Made by a program: the position numbers and the translations under genes. Shown here one piece after another: positions 18,465-27,454 of a stretch of DNA of 64,000 bases (positions within the stretch are counted from its first letter, which is position 1; every line of letters starts with the position of its first letter). Location of the stretch: contig JAEMGR010000013.1 of NCBI GenBank assembly GCA_016458225.1, positions 183,184 through 247,183 of the forward strand, given 5' to 3'. The notes beneath the pieces were generated by a model. That model was not told the DNA's origin. It made no database searches and saw only the letters and a list, made by a program, of their open reading frames with translations. The DNA comes from Myxococcaceae bacterium JPH2 (GTDB taxonomy: Bacteria > Myxococcota > Myxococcia > Myxococcales > Myxococcaceae).

Positions 18465-19063
18465 GACTGGCCCTTCCAGGGAAGCGGCATCCCCGCGCGC
18501 TCCAGCAGCGCGAGCGTCTCGCAGAGAGGCAGGCCGATGACGTTCGTGGGGCTGCCCTCCACGCTGGCCACCATGAACGCGCCCTTGCCTTGCAGGGCAT
18601 AGCCCCCGGCCTTGTCGAGCGACTCGCCCGTCGAGGCGTACCAGGCGATCTCCGAGTCGCCGAGTGACCGGAAGGTGACGCGGGTTCGCACGATGAACGA
18701 TTCCTCGTGCCGGCCCGCGAGGGCCACGCCAGTGTGAACCTCGTGGGTCCGACCGGACAGTCGGCCGATCATCGCACGGGCCTCGGCGGCGTCCTGGGGC
18801 TTGCCGAGCAGCTCCAGTCCGAGCACCACCGTGGTATCCGCCGCCAGCACCCAGGCGCCGGGATGACGAGAAGCGACGGTCCGGGCTTTCTCTCGGGCCA
18901 GCCTCGTCACATAGTCCACCGCGGGCTCGCCCGGATGGGGCGTCTCGTCGATGTCGGCCGCGGACACGATGAATGGGAGTCCGAGTTGAGACAGCAGATC
19001 TTTGCGCCGAGGCGAAGACGAGGCGAGGACGAGCTGCGGGGTTTGATCCGCGTGCGTGTGCAT
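18461..19063 (-). CDS. maf: Maf-family nucleotide pyrophosphatase
   Basis: 200 residues, the normal size for Maf, which hydrolyses non-canonical or pyrimidine nucleoside triphosphates and may affect septation. Diagnostic segments are [14 protein letters not shown] at the N-terminus, the [11 protein letters not shown] region, and the catalytic [18 protein letters not shown]. The [13 protein letters not shown] and [10 protein letters not shown] blocks follow. The start lies 47 bp from the divergent GAF-GGDEF gene. Its 3' end overlaps yggS by 4 bp, a maf-yggS pairing that suggests co-expression. Confidence 0.93.
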   Translation of the reverse strand: MHTHADQTPQLVLASSSPRRKDLLSQLGLPFIVSAADIDETPHPGEPAVDYVTRLAREKARTVASRHPGAWVLAADTTVVLGLELLGKPQDAAEARAMIGRLSGRTHEVHTGVALAGRHEESFIVRTRVTFRSLGDSEIAWYASTGESLDKAGGYALQGKGAFMVASVEGSPTNVIGLPLCETLALLERAGMPLPWKGQS

Positions 19064-19110
19064 GTTAGGGCTCGCGGCCTTAGCAGACTTGCGCGCCGGA
19101 GTGGACCCCG

Positions 19111-20202
19111 ATGAACCCCGCGGACCTCCTGACGGCCATGAAGCGGACGGTCGAGCAGCTGGCCGCCTTCAACGAGATGGCGAAGGCGTTGACTTCCACG
19201 CTGGAGCTCCGGGAAGTCCTGGCGCTCGTCATGCAGAAGGTGAGCGGCCTGCTGCTCCCGCGGAACTGGTCGCTCATCCTCCAGGACGACCGGACCGGAA
19301 AGCTCTACTTCGAGATCGCCGTGGGGGAGGGCGCCGCGGTCCTCAAGGGCCTGCAGCTCAACCCCAGCGAGGGCATCGCGGGCGCGGTGTTCAGCTCCGG
19401 GGTGGCGCGGCTGGTCCATGACGTGGGCGGCGACCCCAGCTTCTCGCCCCGCTTCGATGAGGCCTCCGCCTTCCACACCCGCTCCATCCTCGCCGTTCCG
19501 CTGCTCGCGCGCGGGCGCGTGCTGGGGCTCATCGAGTTGGTGAACGGCCCCACGGATCCGCCGTTCTCCAACGACGACCTCACCATCCTCACCGCCATCG
19601 CGGACTACGCGGCCATCGCCATCGAGAACGCGCGCAACTTCCGGCGCGTGCAGGAACTCACCATCACGGACGAGCACACCGGCTGCTTCAACGCGCGGCA
19701 CCTGCGCGCGCAGCTCGAGCTGGAGGTGAAGCGTTCGGTGCGCTTCCACCGCCCGCTGTCGCTCGTGTTCCTGGACCTGGACCACTTCAAGTCCATCAAC
19801 GATCACCACGGCCACCTGATGGGCAGCGCCACGCTCAAAGAAGTGGGCGATCTGCTCATGGGCCTGGGGCGCAACAACCTGGACGCGGTGTTCCGCTACG
19901 GCGGCGACGAGTTCGCGGTGATGCTGGTGGAGACGGGCGCGGACGGCGCTCAAATCATCGCCCGGCGCATCTGCGAGGCCTTCCGCGAGCGGACCTTCCT
20001 CCAGGCCCAGGGCCTCGACGTGCGCCTCACCGCGAGCGTCGGGGTGGCATCCTTCCCTGACCACGCCCACTCGTCGCTGGACCTCATCCGCGCGGCGGAC
20101 TTCGCCATGTACGCGGCCAAGGCGCGCGGCCGAGACGGCGTCGCGGTGGCGGACCGGCCGGTGGGGGACCGCGAGCCGCCGGACTTCTCCTCGGCGCGCT
20201 GA
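19111..20202 (+). CDS. GAF-GGDEF diguanylate cyclase
   Basis: 363 residues, soluble. Residues about 20-170 form a GAF sensor domain ([19 protein letters not shown], then [17 protein letters not shown]). Residues about 190-345 form a GGDEF domain that makes cyclic di-GMP from two GTP. The signature RYGGDEF is intact (GGDEF at 264-268), and the [10 protein letters not shown] metal-site motif is present, so it should be active. The inhibitory I-site position normally held by Arg reads Asn (NNLD before [10 protein letters not shown]), so product inhibition may be absent. No membrane segment is seen; the signal is likely cytoplasmic. It is convergent with a foldase gene, with a hairpin between them. 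Confidence 0.93.
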   Translation: MNPADLLTAMKRTVEQLAAFNEMAKALTSTLELREVLALVMQKVSGLLLPRNWSLILQDDRTGKLYFEIAVGEGAAVLKGLQLNPSEGIAGAVFSSGVARLVHDVGGDPSFSPRFDEASAFHTRSILAVPLLARGRVLGLIELVNGPTDPPFSNDDLTILTAIADYAAIAIENARNFRRVQELTITDEHTGCFNARHLRAQLELEVKRSVRFHRPLSLVFLDLDHFKSINDHHGHLMGSATLKEVGDLLMGLGRNNLDAVFRYGGDEFAVMLVETGADGAQIIARRICEAFRERTFLQAQGLDVRLTASVGVASFPDHAHSSLDLIRAADFAMYAAKARGRDGVAVADRPVGDREPPDFSSAR

Positions 20203-20224
20203 GCCGCTGGGTCCCAAAATGGAA

Positions 20225-20254
20225 GAGGGCGGCGGGGTTTCCCCGGCCGCCCTC
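20225..20254. terminator. Convergent terminator between GGDEF and foldase genes
   Basis: Long G/C stem GAGGGCGGC..GCCGCCCTC extended by GGGG/CCCC with one bulge and a 3-base loop. In the minus direction it is followed by TTCCATTTT. It fits best as the terminator of the foldase gene and may serve both strands. Confidence 0.6.
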
Positions 20255-20277
20255 CCATGCGCCCTCTCGGTGGAGGA

Positions 20278-21864
20278 CTACCCCGCGGACGCAGGGCCGA
20301 GGAGCGAGTCGATCGCCTCGGTGTTGGTGATGACGTTGCCGCTCTTGCGCAGCGACTTGAGGAACGACTCCGTCAGCTCGATCTGCTTGGCCTGATTGGC
20401 CTGGGCGCGCAGCTCGTCCTTGCGCTTCTCGAAGCCCGCGGCGTCCGGCTTCTGACGGTCCACCACCTGCGCCACCACGAAGCCCTCACCGATGGGGAAG
20501 ACCTCGCCGAGCGGCTGCGCGGCATTGGCGGCGAAGGTCGCCTTCACCAGCGCCGGCGCGGGGCCCAGGTGCGGCACCGACTCGCCCGCGGACGTGAAGC
20601 TGTCCGTCTCCACGGCCTCGGGCTTCGTCTCCGTCTCGAAGCGCAGCAGGGCTGGCTGCTGGCCCTCGGCCACGGGGAACTGCTCCTTCAGCGACTTGCC
20701 ACCCTTGAGGGCGGCCAGCGCCTTGTCCGCGTCCGCCTTGGCCAGCTCCTTGGCCTTGTCCTGCTTGTAGAGGGTGGTGGCGATCTCGCCCTTCACGTCC
20801 TCCAGCTTCTTGTCCTGGGCGGCCTGCTTCTCGTCCACCTTCACCAGGTGCACGCCGAACTTCGTCTCCACCGGCTGCGAGACCTCGCCCGCCTTCAGCG
20901 CGAAGGCCGCGTCCGCCAGCGCCGGCTCCCAGCTGCCGCGCTCGATCCATCCCAGGTCGCCGCCCTTGTCCTTGCTGCCCGGATCCTCGCTGCTCGCCTT
21001 GGCCACCGCGGCGAAGTCCTTGCCGCCGGCGATCTCCTGGCGCAGCGCCTCGGCGCGCGTCTTGGCCTGGGCCTTCTGCTCCGCCGTGGCGTCCGGCGCC
21101 AGCTTCACCAGGATCTGCCGCGCGCGGATGCGCTCCGGCTGCTGGTACACGAACTTGTTCGCGTCGTAGTAGTCCTTGATCTCCTTCTCGTGAGCCTTCG
21201 AGAAGTCCGCGAGCTGCTGCGCCGTGGGCGCCGTGACCTTGTCGGCGTACATCGTGGGCAGGAAGCGCGCGAAGGCCAGCTTCGCCTGGTTGCCGTCCTT
21301 CTCGTAGCGCGCGTGGACCTCGTCGTCGGACACCACGGCGCCCGTGCGGACCACGTCCAGCATCTTCTGCGCGGAGAGCGACCGGCGCAGCTCCGCCTCG
21401 TACTCGGGCGGCGTCTTCCGGTAGAAGTCGCGCAGCACCTGCTGGTAGCGCTCGAAGTCGAAGTTGCCGTCCTTGTCGTGGAAGTCGGCGTTCTGGTGGA
21501 TGAGCGTGCGCAGCTCCTCATCCGAGGGCGCGATGCCGTGCTGCTCGGCGGCCTGGGCGAGCAGCTCGGCGTTGACCAACCGCTCGAGCACCTGCTGGTC
21601 CAGATGGAAATTGCGTGCGAGCTGCTCCGTGATGGGGCTGCCCTGCGAGCGCAGGAAGTTCATCTGGCGAGCCCAGGCCATGCTGAAGTCACGCAAGGGG
21701 ATTTCCTTGCCATTGACCACGGCTGCTGCGCTAGGAGCTGCCCGCGCCGCGCCACCGCCGCGACCGAACCCGGAGCTACCCGGGCCGAACTGCAGCGTGA
21801 ACACCACGGCGATGCCGATGATGAACAGCAGGGAAATGACCTTCCGGGGGTTCAGACCGTCCAT
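20278..21864 (-). CDS. Membrane-anchored SurA/PpiD-like peptidyl-prolyl isomerase
   Basis: About 528 residues from the ATG at 21864; a GTG three codons upstream is the alternative. One N-terminal membrane helix (VISLLFIIGIAVVFTLQF) is followed by a Gly/Ala-rich linker, then a SurA-type N domain (VNGKEIPLRDFSMAWARQMN). Residues about 255-365 form a parvulin PpiC domain (IRARQILVKLAPDA, GGDLGWIERG, ETKFGVHLVKVDE). A second, weaker parvulin-like or helical region follows to the C-terminus. The layout matches PpiD: an inner-membrane foldase with a large periplasmic part that helps newly exported proteins. It is divergent from the mreC-mreD-mrdA-rodA operon, 229 bp away. Confidence 0.88.
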   Translation of the reverse strand: MDGLNPRKVISLLFIIGIAVVFTLQFGPGSSGFGRGGGAARAAPSAAAVVNGKEIPLRDFSMAWARQMNFLRSQGSPITEQLARNFHLDQQVLERLVNAELLAQAAEQHGIAPSDEELRTLIHQNADFHDKDGNFDFERYQQVLRDFYRKTPPEYEAELRRSLSAQKMLDVVRTGAVVSDDEVHARYEKDGNQAKLAFARFLPTMYADKVTAPTAQQLADFSKAHEKEIKDYYDANKFVYQQPERIRARQILVKLAPDATAEQKAQAKTRAEALRQEIAGGKDFAAVAKASSEDPGSKDKGGDLGWIERGSWEPALADAAFALKAGEVSQPVETKFGVHLVKVDEKQAAQDKKLEDVKGEIATTLYKQDKAKELAKADADKALAALKGGKSLKEQFPVAEGQQPALLRFETETKPEAVETDSFTSAGESVPHLGPAPALVKATFAANAAQPLGEVFPIGEGFVVAQVVDRQKPDAAGFEKRKDELRAQANQAKQIELTESFLKSLRKSGNVITNTEAIDSLLGPASAG

Positions 21865-21990
21865 TGTCGTCACTTCACTTCGCGCTGGACGCGCCCGAAA
21901 TACTTCCCTCTGCGGAAGGTCTCGCGGCGCGGTGTTGTTGGTAGCCCGGCCGGTGAGGGATGGACCTGAACCCTCCCCCCACGTAGGGCC

Positions 21991-22020
21991 TTGACTGCCT
22001 AGGACAACAGACCAGAAAAT
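21991..22020 (+). promoter_or_regulatory. Candidate promoter of the mreC operon
   Basis: TTGACT (21991-21996) and GAAAAT (22015-22020) are separated by 18 bp in an AT-richer part of the 229-bp divergent region, about 70 bp before the mreC start. Five of six and four of six bases match the vegetative consensus. Confidence 0.4.
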
Positions 22021-22093
22021 GCAAGCGATTTAGAGAGTTTAGCCAGCCCCCTCTCCCTCCCGTCGTCCCCTCCCACTTCCGGGAACTCCACCC

Positions 22094-22954
22094 GTGCTGT
22101 CCTTGCTCAAGCGGTACCGCCGCCCCTTGCTCGTGGGGATCCTGCTGCTCTACCCGCTCGCCGCCTTCCTGGTGAGCGGGCGACGTGGCAGGGACCCGAA
22201 TGTCATCGACCGAGGCGTCATCGCCCTGACTGCCCCCGTGCAGCAGGGACTCACCGCGACCATCGACGGCGCCGTGGCCGCGGTGCGCAACTACCTGGAC
22301 CTCCGGGGGGTGCGTCAGGAGAACGACGCGCTCCACCTGGAGAACCTCCAGCTGCGCTCGACGGTGCAGGTGCTGGGGGAGGCCAGGGCGGAGAACGGGC
22401 GGCTGCGCAAGCTCTTGGCCTACGCGGAGGCCGTGCCGGGGCCCGAGGTGCCTGCCCGGGTGGTGGGCGTCAACCCAGTGGCCAAGCTGCTTTCGGTGCG
22501 CATCAGCAGCGGCGAGCAGGACGGCGTGTTTCGTGGCATGTCCGTGGTGACACCGGATGGCATCGTGGGGCAGGTCATCCGGGCAACGGGAGGCTACGCG
22601 GACGTGGCGCTGGTGACGGATCCTCAGAGTCGGGTGGCGGTGCGCGTGCAGCGCTCGCGTGCGCGCGGCACGGCGGCGGGGGCCGGCAACGGGCCGCTGA
22701 CGCTGGAGAACATGCTGCGCACGGAGGACGTGGAGGACGGCGACCTCATCATCACCTCCGGCACGGACAGCATCTATCCCCCGGGCCTCGTGGTGGGGCG
22801 GGTCACCCACCTGGAGAAGAAGGAGCACGGCATGTTCCAGCGCGCGGACATCATCCCCGCGGTGGACACCAGCCGGCTCGAGGAAGTGCTGGTGGTGGGC
22901 AGCCCCTACAGCGCGATGGCGCCTGGGGCCACGGCGGAGGGCTCGCAGAAATGA
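22094..22954 (+). CDS. mreC: Rod shape-determining protein MreC
   Basis: 286 residues from a GTG start. A short cytoplasmic N-terminus (RYRRP) leads into one membrane helix (LLVGILLLYPLAAFLVSG). A coiled coil of about residues 70-115 (ENDALHLENLQLRSTVQVL) follows, then the beta-rich periplasmic MreC core (ARVVGVNPVAKLLSVRISSG, GMSVVTPDGIVGQVI, SRVAVRVQRS). MreC scaffolds the elongasome and activates PBP2/RodA in rod-shaped cells. A Gly/Ala-rich tail is short. The gene overlaps mreD by 4 bp (ATGA). mreB, often just upstream, is not in this window. Confidence 0.95.
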   Translation: MLSLLKRYRRPLLVGILLLYPLAAFLVSGRRGRDPNVIDRGVIALTAPVQQGLTATIDGAVAAVRNYLDLRGVRQENDALHLENLQLRSTVQVLGEARAENGRLRKLLAYAEAVPGPEVPARVVGVNPVAKLLSVRISSGEQDGVFRGMSVVTPDGIVGQVIRATGGYADVALVTDPQSRVAVRVQRSRARGTAAGAGNGPLTLENMLRTEDVEDGDLIITSGTDSIYPPGLVVGRVTHLEKKEHGMFQRADIIPAVDTSRLEEVLVVGSPYSAMAPGATAEGSQK

Positions 22955-23451
22955 AGTTCCTGGTGACCGTGGGCATCGCGCTGGCGCTGCTCACGCTGGA
23001 GTCGGTGCTCGTGCAGCAGGCGGGCCTCGTGCTCGGACGGGTGGACGTCACGGTGGTGCTGGTGGCCTTCCTCGCGCTGCGCGCCAGCCTGGTGGAGGGC
23101 GCCATCTCCGCCTTCGCGGTGGGCTACCTGCTGGACCTGATGAGCGGGCAGCCCACGGGCCTGTTCACCTTCCTGGCCGTGCTCACTTTCCTGGTGGGCC
23201 GGCTCGTGTCGACGTTCGTGGACGTGCGCGGCGCGGTGTCCTTCGCGCTGTTCGCCATGGGCGCGGACCTGGGGCACGGCCTGTTGTCCGCCTTCTTCAC
23301 GTGGCTCACGCTGAAGGATGGCATCACGGCGCCGCTCTTGTCGGGCATGCCGCTGCAGGTGGCGCTCACGGGCCTGGCGGCGCTGGGCCTGTACCCGCTC
23401 TTCAAGCGCTTCGAGGCCGCGCAGGACCGCCAGCCGGGGTTGCTGCGGTGA
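22951..23451 (+). CDS. mreD: Rod shape-determining membrane protein MreD
   Basis: 166 residues, almost entirely hydrophobic, with about five membrane helices (FLVTVGIALALLTLESVLV at the N-terminus, then further helices to residue 150). The central DVTVVLVAFLALRASLVEGA and LLDLMSGQPTGLFTF segments match MreD. MreD is an integral inner-membrane partner of MreC in the peptidoglycan elongation machine. It overlaps mreC by 4 bp and the next gene, mrdA, by 4 bp (GTGA), indicating coupled translation across the operon. Confidence 0.93.
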   Translation: MKFLVTVGIALALLTLESVLVQQAGLVLGRVDVTVVLVAFLALRASLVEGAISAFAVGYLLDLMSGQPTGLFTFLAVLTFLVGRLVSTFVDVRGAVSFALFAMGADLGHGLLSAFFTWLTLKDGITAPLLSGMPLQVALTGLAALGLYPLFKRFEAAQDRQPGLLR

Positions 23452-25514
23452 CGCCTCCGACGCTGGGCAACACCACGCCGGGCCGCGATCTCAAGCGGCG
23501 CTTCCTCTGGCTGGGCCTGGCGATGTCGCTGGGATTGTGCGCGCTGGCCATCCAGCTCTACCGGCTTCAGCTCATCCGCTATGACGAATACGCGGCCAAG
23601 AGCGTGGCCAACTTCGTCAAGGAAGTGCGGCTGCGCGCGGACCGCGGCGTCATCAAGGACGCGCGCGGCACCATCCTGGTGGACAGCCGTCCCTCGTTCG
23701 ACGCCTTCGTCACGCCGGCCTTCTGCACGGACTGCTTCGAGCAGGTCGTCCCGCGCCTGGCGGAGTTGCTGCAGTGGGATGGCGAGCAGCGCAAGAAGGT
23801 GGAGGACCTCTTGCGCGCGGGCCGCCGCAACGCGCCGTTCCAGCCGGTGCCGGTGCGCATCGACCTGACGCGCGACGAGTACGACCGCCTGGCCGCGCGG
23901 CGCGACATCCTGGACGGCGTGGAGGTGGTGCCCGTCCCGCACCGCAACTACCGCTCCGGCAACGTGCTGTCGCACGTGCTGGGCTACATGAACGAAATCA
24001 CCCAGGAGGAGCTGGATCGGCTCAATGCCGACGGCGCCCGCTACGCCCTGGGCGACTACATCGGGCGGCGCGGCCTGGAGCGCTACTTCGAGTCCAAGCT
24101 GCGAGGCGAGGACGGCGTGCGCAAGGAAGTGGTGAACGCGCGCGGGCAGACCATCGAGGAGCTCAACGTCAAGCTGGGCGAGAACGCGGTGGTGCCGCCC
24201 ACGGCGGGCAGCAACCTCGTGCTGTCCATCGACATGCGGTTGCAGGAGGAGGCCGAGCGCGCCTTCCCCGGTGTGTCCGGCGCGGTGGTGGCCATCGACG
24301 TCAACACGGGCTTCATCAAGGCGCTGGTGTCGCGCCCCGGGTTTGATCCGAACCTGCTCACCGGCCGCGTGACGCCGCAGCAGATGGCGCTGCTGGCGAG
24401 GGATCCGCTCCACCCGATGATCAACCGCGTGGCGGCGGAGCACTACAGCCCGGGCTCGACGTTCAAGATCGTCACGCAGCTGGCCGCGTACAAGTCGGGC
24501 CTCTTCCGTCCCGAGACGGTGGTGAATTGCCCCGGCGGCTATCGGCTGGGCGCGCGCCTGTGGCGCTGCCACAAGGACAGCGGTCACGGCCCGCTGGATG
24601 GCAAGAACGCGATGAAGGCGTCGTGCGACACCTGGTTCTACAAGGTGGCGGACACCATCGGCCTGGATCCCATCTCGGAGATGGGCAAGTCGCTGGGCCT
24701 GGGCAGCCCCACGGGCATCGGCGTGGTGGCCGAGGTGCCGGGCATCATGCCGTCCACCGCGTACCACGAGAAGGCGTCTCCCGGCGGCTACACCAAGGGC
24801 ATGGCGCTCAACAGCGCCATCGGGCAGGGCGACGATAACGTCACACCACTCCAGCTCGCGCTGGTGTATGCGGCGGTGGCCAATGGCGGCACGCTGTTCA
24901 AGCCGCAGCTCGTGCAGCGGTTGGAGAACCTGGACGGACAGGTGACCGAGGAGTTCAAGCCGGAAGTGGTGCGCATGACGGACATCAACCCCGCGCACCG
25001 CAAGGCCGTCATCGAGGGATTGATCGCGACGGCGCAGGAGCCGGGCGGCACGGCGTACCGCGCGCGCCTGGCGGGCATCCGCGACAAGGACCTGCTCGTG
25101 GCGGCCAAGACGGGCACCGCGCAGGTGTCGCGCATTGGCGCCGTGCGCTTGAAGACGTTCCAGATGAGCTACTTCGAGCGGGACCACGCGTGGTTCGCGG
25201 GCTTCGCGCCCGCCAACAAGCCCGAGCTGGCGGTGGTGGTGCTCAACGAGCACGGCGGCCACGGCGGCGCTGACGCGGCGCCCACCGCCATGGCGATCTT
25301 CCAGAAGTACTTCGACCTGAAGTCCGAGGACGCCACGGCGCCACCGCCGCGTCCCAACCAGCCCTACACGCCCACGCTGCCGCCCGCGCCCAGCCTGGAC
25401 GAGGCCGCTCTGACGCGCAGCGCGGCGGTGCCGCCCATCGAGCCGCTGGCGCCCGGTGAGCCCGCGAATCCGCCCGACGAGTCCGAGGAGGAACCCAGTG
25501 CAACTGCGGATTGA
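23448..25514 (+). CDS. mrdA: Penicillin-binding protein 2 (MrdA), elongation transpeptidase
   Basis: 688 residues from a GTG at 23448. One N-terminal membrane helix (FLWLGLAMSLGLCALAIQLY) precedes the pedestal domain (ADRGVIKDARGTILVDSRPS), then the transpeptidase. Active-site motifs are complete: SxxK as S337-TF-K340, SCD where SxN is usual, and KTGT at 554-557. It cross-links nascent peptidoglycan during side-wall growth together with RodA. A Pro-rich tail of about 60 residues follows the catalytic domain. The open frame continues upstream into mreD, but the GTG there overlaps the mreD stop in the usual coupled manner. Its end overlaps rodA by 17 bp. Confidence 0.95.
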   Translation: MTPPTLGNTTPGRDLKRRFLWLGLAMSLGLCALAIQLYRLQLIRYDEYAAKSVANFVKEVRLRADRGVIKDARGTILVDSRPSFDAFVTPAFCTDCFEQVVPRLAELLQWDGEQRKKVEDLLRAGRRNAPFQPVPVRIDLTRDEYDRLAARRDILDGVEVVPVPHRNYRSGNVLSHVLGYMNEITQEELDRLNADGARYALGDYIGRRGLERYFESKLRGEDGVRKEVVNARGQTIEELNVKLGENAVVPPTAGSNLVLSIDMRLQEEAERAFPGVSGAVVAIDVNTGFIKALVSRPGFDPNLLTGRVTPQQMALLARDPLHPMINRVAAEHYSPGSTFKIVTQLAAYKSGLFRPETVVNCPGGYRLGARLWRCHKDSGHGPLDGKNAMKASCDTWFYKVADTIGLDPISEMGKSLGLGSPTGIGVVAEVPGIMPSTAYHEKASPGGYTKGMALNSAIGQGDDNVTPLQLALVYAAVANGGTLFKPQLVQRLENLDGQVTEEFKPEVVRMTDINPAHRKAVIEGLIATAQEPGGTAYRARLAGIRDKDLLVAAKTGTAQVSRIGAVRLKTFQMSYFERDHAWFAGFAPANKPELAVVVLNEHGGHGGADAAPTAMAIFQKYFDLKSEDATAPPPRPNQPYTPTLPPAPSLDEAALTRSAAVPPIEPLAPGEPANPPDESEEEPSATAD

Positions 25515-26649
25515 GCGGCGCATGGTGCCCCACGTCCCGTGGGGACTCATCGTCTGCGTGCTCGGCGTGTGCGCGCTGGGAATCTGGAATCTGGCGTCGG
25601 CCTCGCGCCCGCCGCTCGCGCCGGTGTGGTCCAGCCAGCTGCTCTACCTGGGGCTGGGGATCGCCTCGGTGCTGGTGGTGTGCCTGGTGGACTACCGGTG
25701 GATCCAGACCATGGCCTTGCCCATCTATGGGCTCAACATCCTGGCGCTCCTGGCGCTCAAGGTGATTGGCCATACAGCCAAGGGCGCGGAGAGCTGGTTC
25801 GTCATTGGCCCGTTCCGCTTGCAGCCCGCCGAGTTCATGAAGATTGGCGTCGTGCTGATGCTGGCCAAGGTCTATCACGACGACTTCCGCCCCAACGAGC
25901 CCTCCTACGGGTTGATCCGTCTGTGGAAGCCCGTGCTCGTGGTGATGGTGCCGTTCGTGCTGGTGCTGGTGCAGCCAGACCTGGGCACCGCGCTGATGAT
26001 CTTCCTCTCGTCCCTGACGGTCATCCTGTTCGGCAAGGTGCGCTGGTACCTGTCCGCCGTCCTGGTGGGCGGGCTGCTCGTGGGCGCGCTCATCATCTGG
26101 AATGACTACGTGCGCGAGATGCCCGAGCCGCGCACCACCATCGTTCGCCACTACCTGAAGAAGCACCAGAGCCAGCGCATCTCGGGTTGGTTGGATCCCG
26201 AGGCGGACCTGCGCGGCAGCGGCTATCACGCGGCGCAATCGAAGATCGCCGTGGGCAGCGGAGGACTCACTGGCAAGGGCTGGCGCGAGGGAACCCAGAC
26301 GGGGCTGCGCTTCCTGCCGGAGCAGCACACGGACTTCATCTTCTCCGTGTGGGCCGAGGAGCATGGCTTCGTGATGTGCCTGCTGTTGCTCGTCTTCTAC
26401 GGCGGCCTGTTCATCCTGGGCCTGGGCGTGGGGTTCAACGCGCGGGACCGCTTTGGCGCTTTCGTGGCCGTGGGCGTGGTGGCCACCATCTTCTGGCAGG
26501 TGTTCGAGAACATCGGGATGGTCATCGGGCTGTTGCCCGTGACAGGAATCACGCTGCCGCTGATGAGCTACGGCGGGTCGTCCATGCTGTCCGTGATGAT
26601 CAGCATCGGCTTGTTGGTGAATGTGAGCATGCGCCGCCACATGTTCTGA
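25498..26649 (+). CDS. rodA: Rod shape-determining glycosyltransferase RodA (SEDS)
   Basis: 383-residue polytopic SEDS protein, the peptidoglycan polymerase partner of PBP2. The GTG at 25498 is chosen because a strong GAGGAGGA ribosome site lies 5 bases upstream, inside the end of mrdA. About ten membrane helices are visible. Family signatures are AESWFVIGPFRLQPAEFMKI, VQPDLGTALMI, the extracellular loop residues GKGWREGTQTGLRFLPEQHTDFIF (in order, split by few changes), and the closing PVTGITLPLMSYGGSSM. It is the last gene of the overlapping mre operon. Confidence 0.95.
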   Translation: MQLRIERRMVPHVPWGLIVCVLGVCALGIWNLASASRPPLAPVWSSQLLYLGLGIASVLVVCLVDYRWIQTMALPIYGLNILALLALKVIGHTAKGAESWFVIGPFRLQPAEFMKIGVVLMLAKVYHDDFRPNEPSYGLIRLWKPVLVVMVPFVLVLVQPDLGTALMIFLSSLTVILFGKVRWYLSAVLVGGLLVGALIIWNDYVREMPEPRTTIVRHYLKKHQSQRISGWLDPEADLRGSGYHAAQSKIAVGSGGLTGKGWREGTQTGLRFLPEQHTDFIFSVWAEEHGFVMCLLLLVFYGGLFILGLGVGFNARDRFGAFVAVGVVATIFWQVFENIGMVIGLLPVTGITLPLMSYGGSSMLSVMISIGLLVNVSMRRHMF

Positions 26650-26699
26650 CGGGGGCGCGGCCGGCCGGAGGTTCCGGACCGGTGAGGGTTGGGATGGAG

Positions 26700-26740
26700 G
26701 CTGGCCAAGACGGGTGGCGACGTATCGCCCCTGGGCCAGC
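26700..26740 (+). promoter_or_regulatory. Hairpin leader just before the PilZ-gene ribosome site
   Basis: Outer stem GCTGGCC (26700-26706) / GGCCAGC (26734-26740) and inner stem GGCGA (26716-26720) / TCGCC (26725-26729) stack into one structure. It ends directly at the GGAGA ribosome site of the PilZ gene. It may set translation or be a remnant of the rodA terminator. Confidence 0.35.
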
Positions 26741-26751
26741 GGAGAATGACG

Positions 26752-27444
26752 ATGCAGAAAAAGGGAACGCAGAAGGCTCAGGTCGGGGCGCAGGTGGTGA
26801 CACGGGATGGGGCAATGACGGAGCGGAGCAGCACTCCTGTGCGCCCTCCCATGATGCGTCCTCCGGTCGAGGTGGCACGGCCTGTCGCGCCGCCCGTGAA
26901 GGTGACGACGCCGGCGCCGCAGCGTCCAAACTTCTCACCCATCATCGAGGCCAACGACGGCGAGCCGGAGCACCGGCACTTTCCGCGGGCTCAGCTCGCC
27001 ACTCGGTTTGATTTGTGGATGGAGGACGAGGAGGGGGGACGCCGCTTCTCCGCCAGCCTCACGTCCATCAACGTGAGCGTCAGCGGCGCCTTCCTGGAGA
27101 GCACCTTCTTCCTGCCGCTGGGCACCGTCATGGGCAGCCGCTTCGCGCTCGAGGACGGCGCACCTCCCGTGGAGGCGCGCGCGGAAATCGTTCGCGAGGA
27201 GCGAGGCACCGGACATGACGGGCGCAGCGGCTTTGCCCTGCGCTTCTTGGACTTTTCAGGACAGACGGAGGTGGCGCTCGCCAGACTCTTCCTGGGTATG
27301 CGCTTGCGTGCCTTCGCCGAGGACTACCTCAAATCCCAACGGGCCCGTTCACTTCCCAACGAATTGGAGCGCGTGGTGGATGTGTTGGCCGCCTGGGAAT
27401 TGATGAAGGCGACCTCCCCCGGAGACCCCTGGCGGGGCGAGTGA
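26752..27444 (+). CDS. PilZ-domain protein (probable c-di-GMP receptor)
   Basis: 230 residues from the ATG at 26752, which has GGAGA 7 bases upstream; other in-frame starts sit too close to or far from it. Residues 1-70 are low complexity, rich in Pro, Val and Lys. Residues about 72-175 form a PilZ domain: the RxxxR c-di-GMP motif is R75-HFP-R79, and the second motif is SINVSVSGAFLE (N-x-S-x-x-G pattern). The C-terminal 50 residues are helical. PilZ domains sense cyclic di-GMP and in myxobacteria affect motility and development. A structured leader precedes the gene, and it is convergent with the small zinc-finger gene, 10 bp away. Confidence 0.87.
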   Translation: MQKKGTQKAQVGAQVVTRDGAMTERSSTPVRPPMMRPPVEVARPVAPPVKVTTPAPQRPNFSPIIEANDGEPEHRHFPRAQLATRFDLWMEDEEGGRRFSASLTSINVSVSGAFLESTFFLPLGTVMGSRFALEDGAPPVEARAEIVREERGTGHDGRSGFALRFLDFSGQTEVALARLFLGMRLRAFAEDYLKSQRARSLPNELERVVDVLAAWELMKATSPGDPWRGE

Positions 27445-27454
27445 CGACCGCGTC

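Noticed and set aside
23124..25550. 808-residue open frame antisense to mreD and mrdA
   Set aside because: Composition is the mirror of the sense gene, dominated by His, Arg, Ala and Gly, with no domain.
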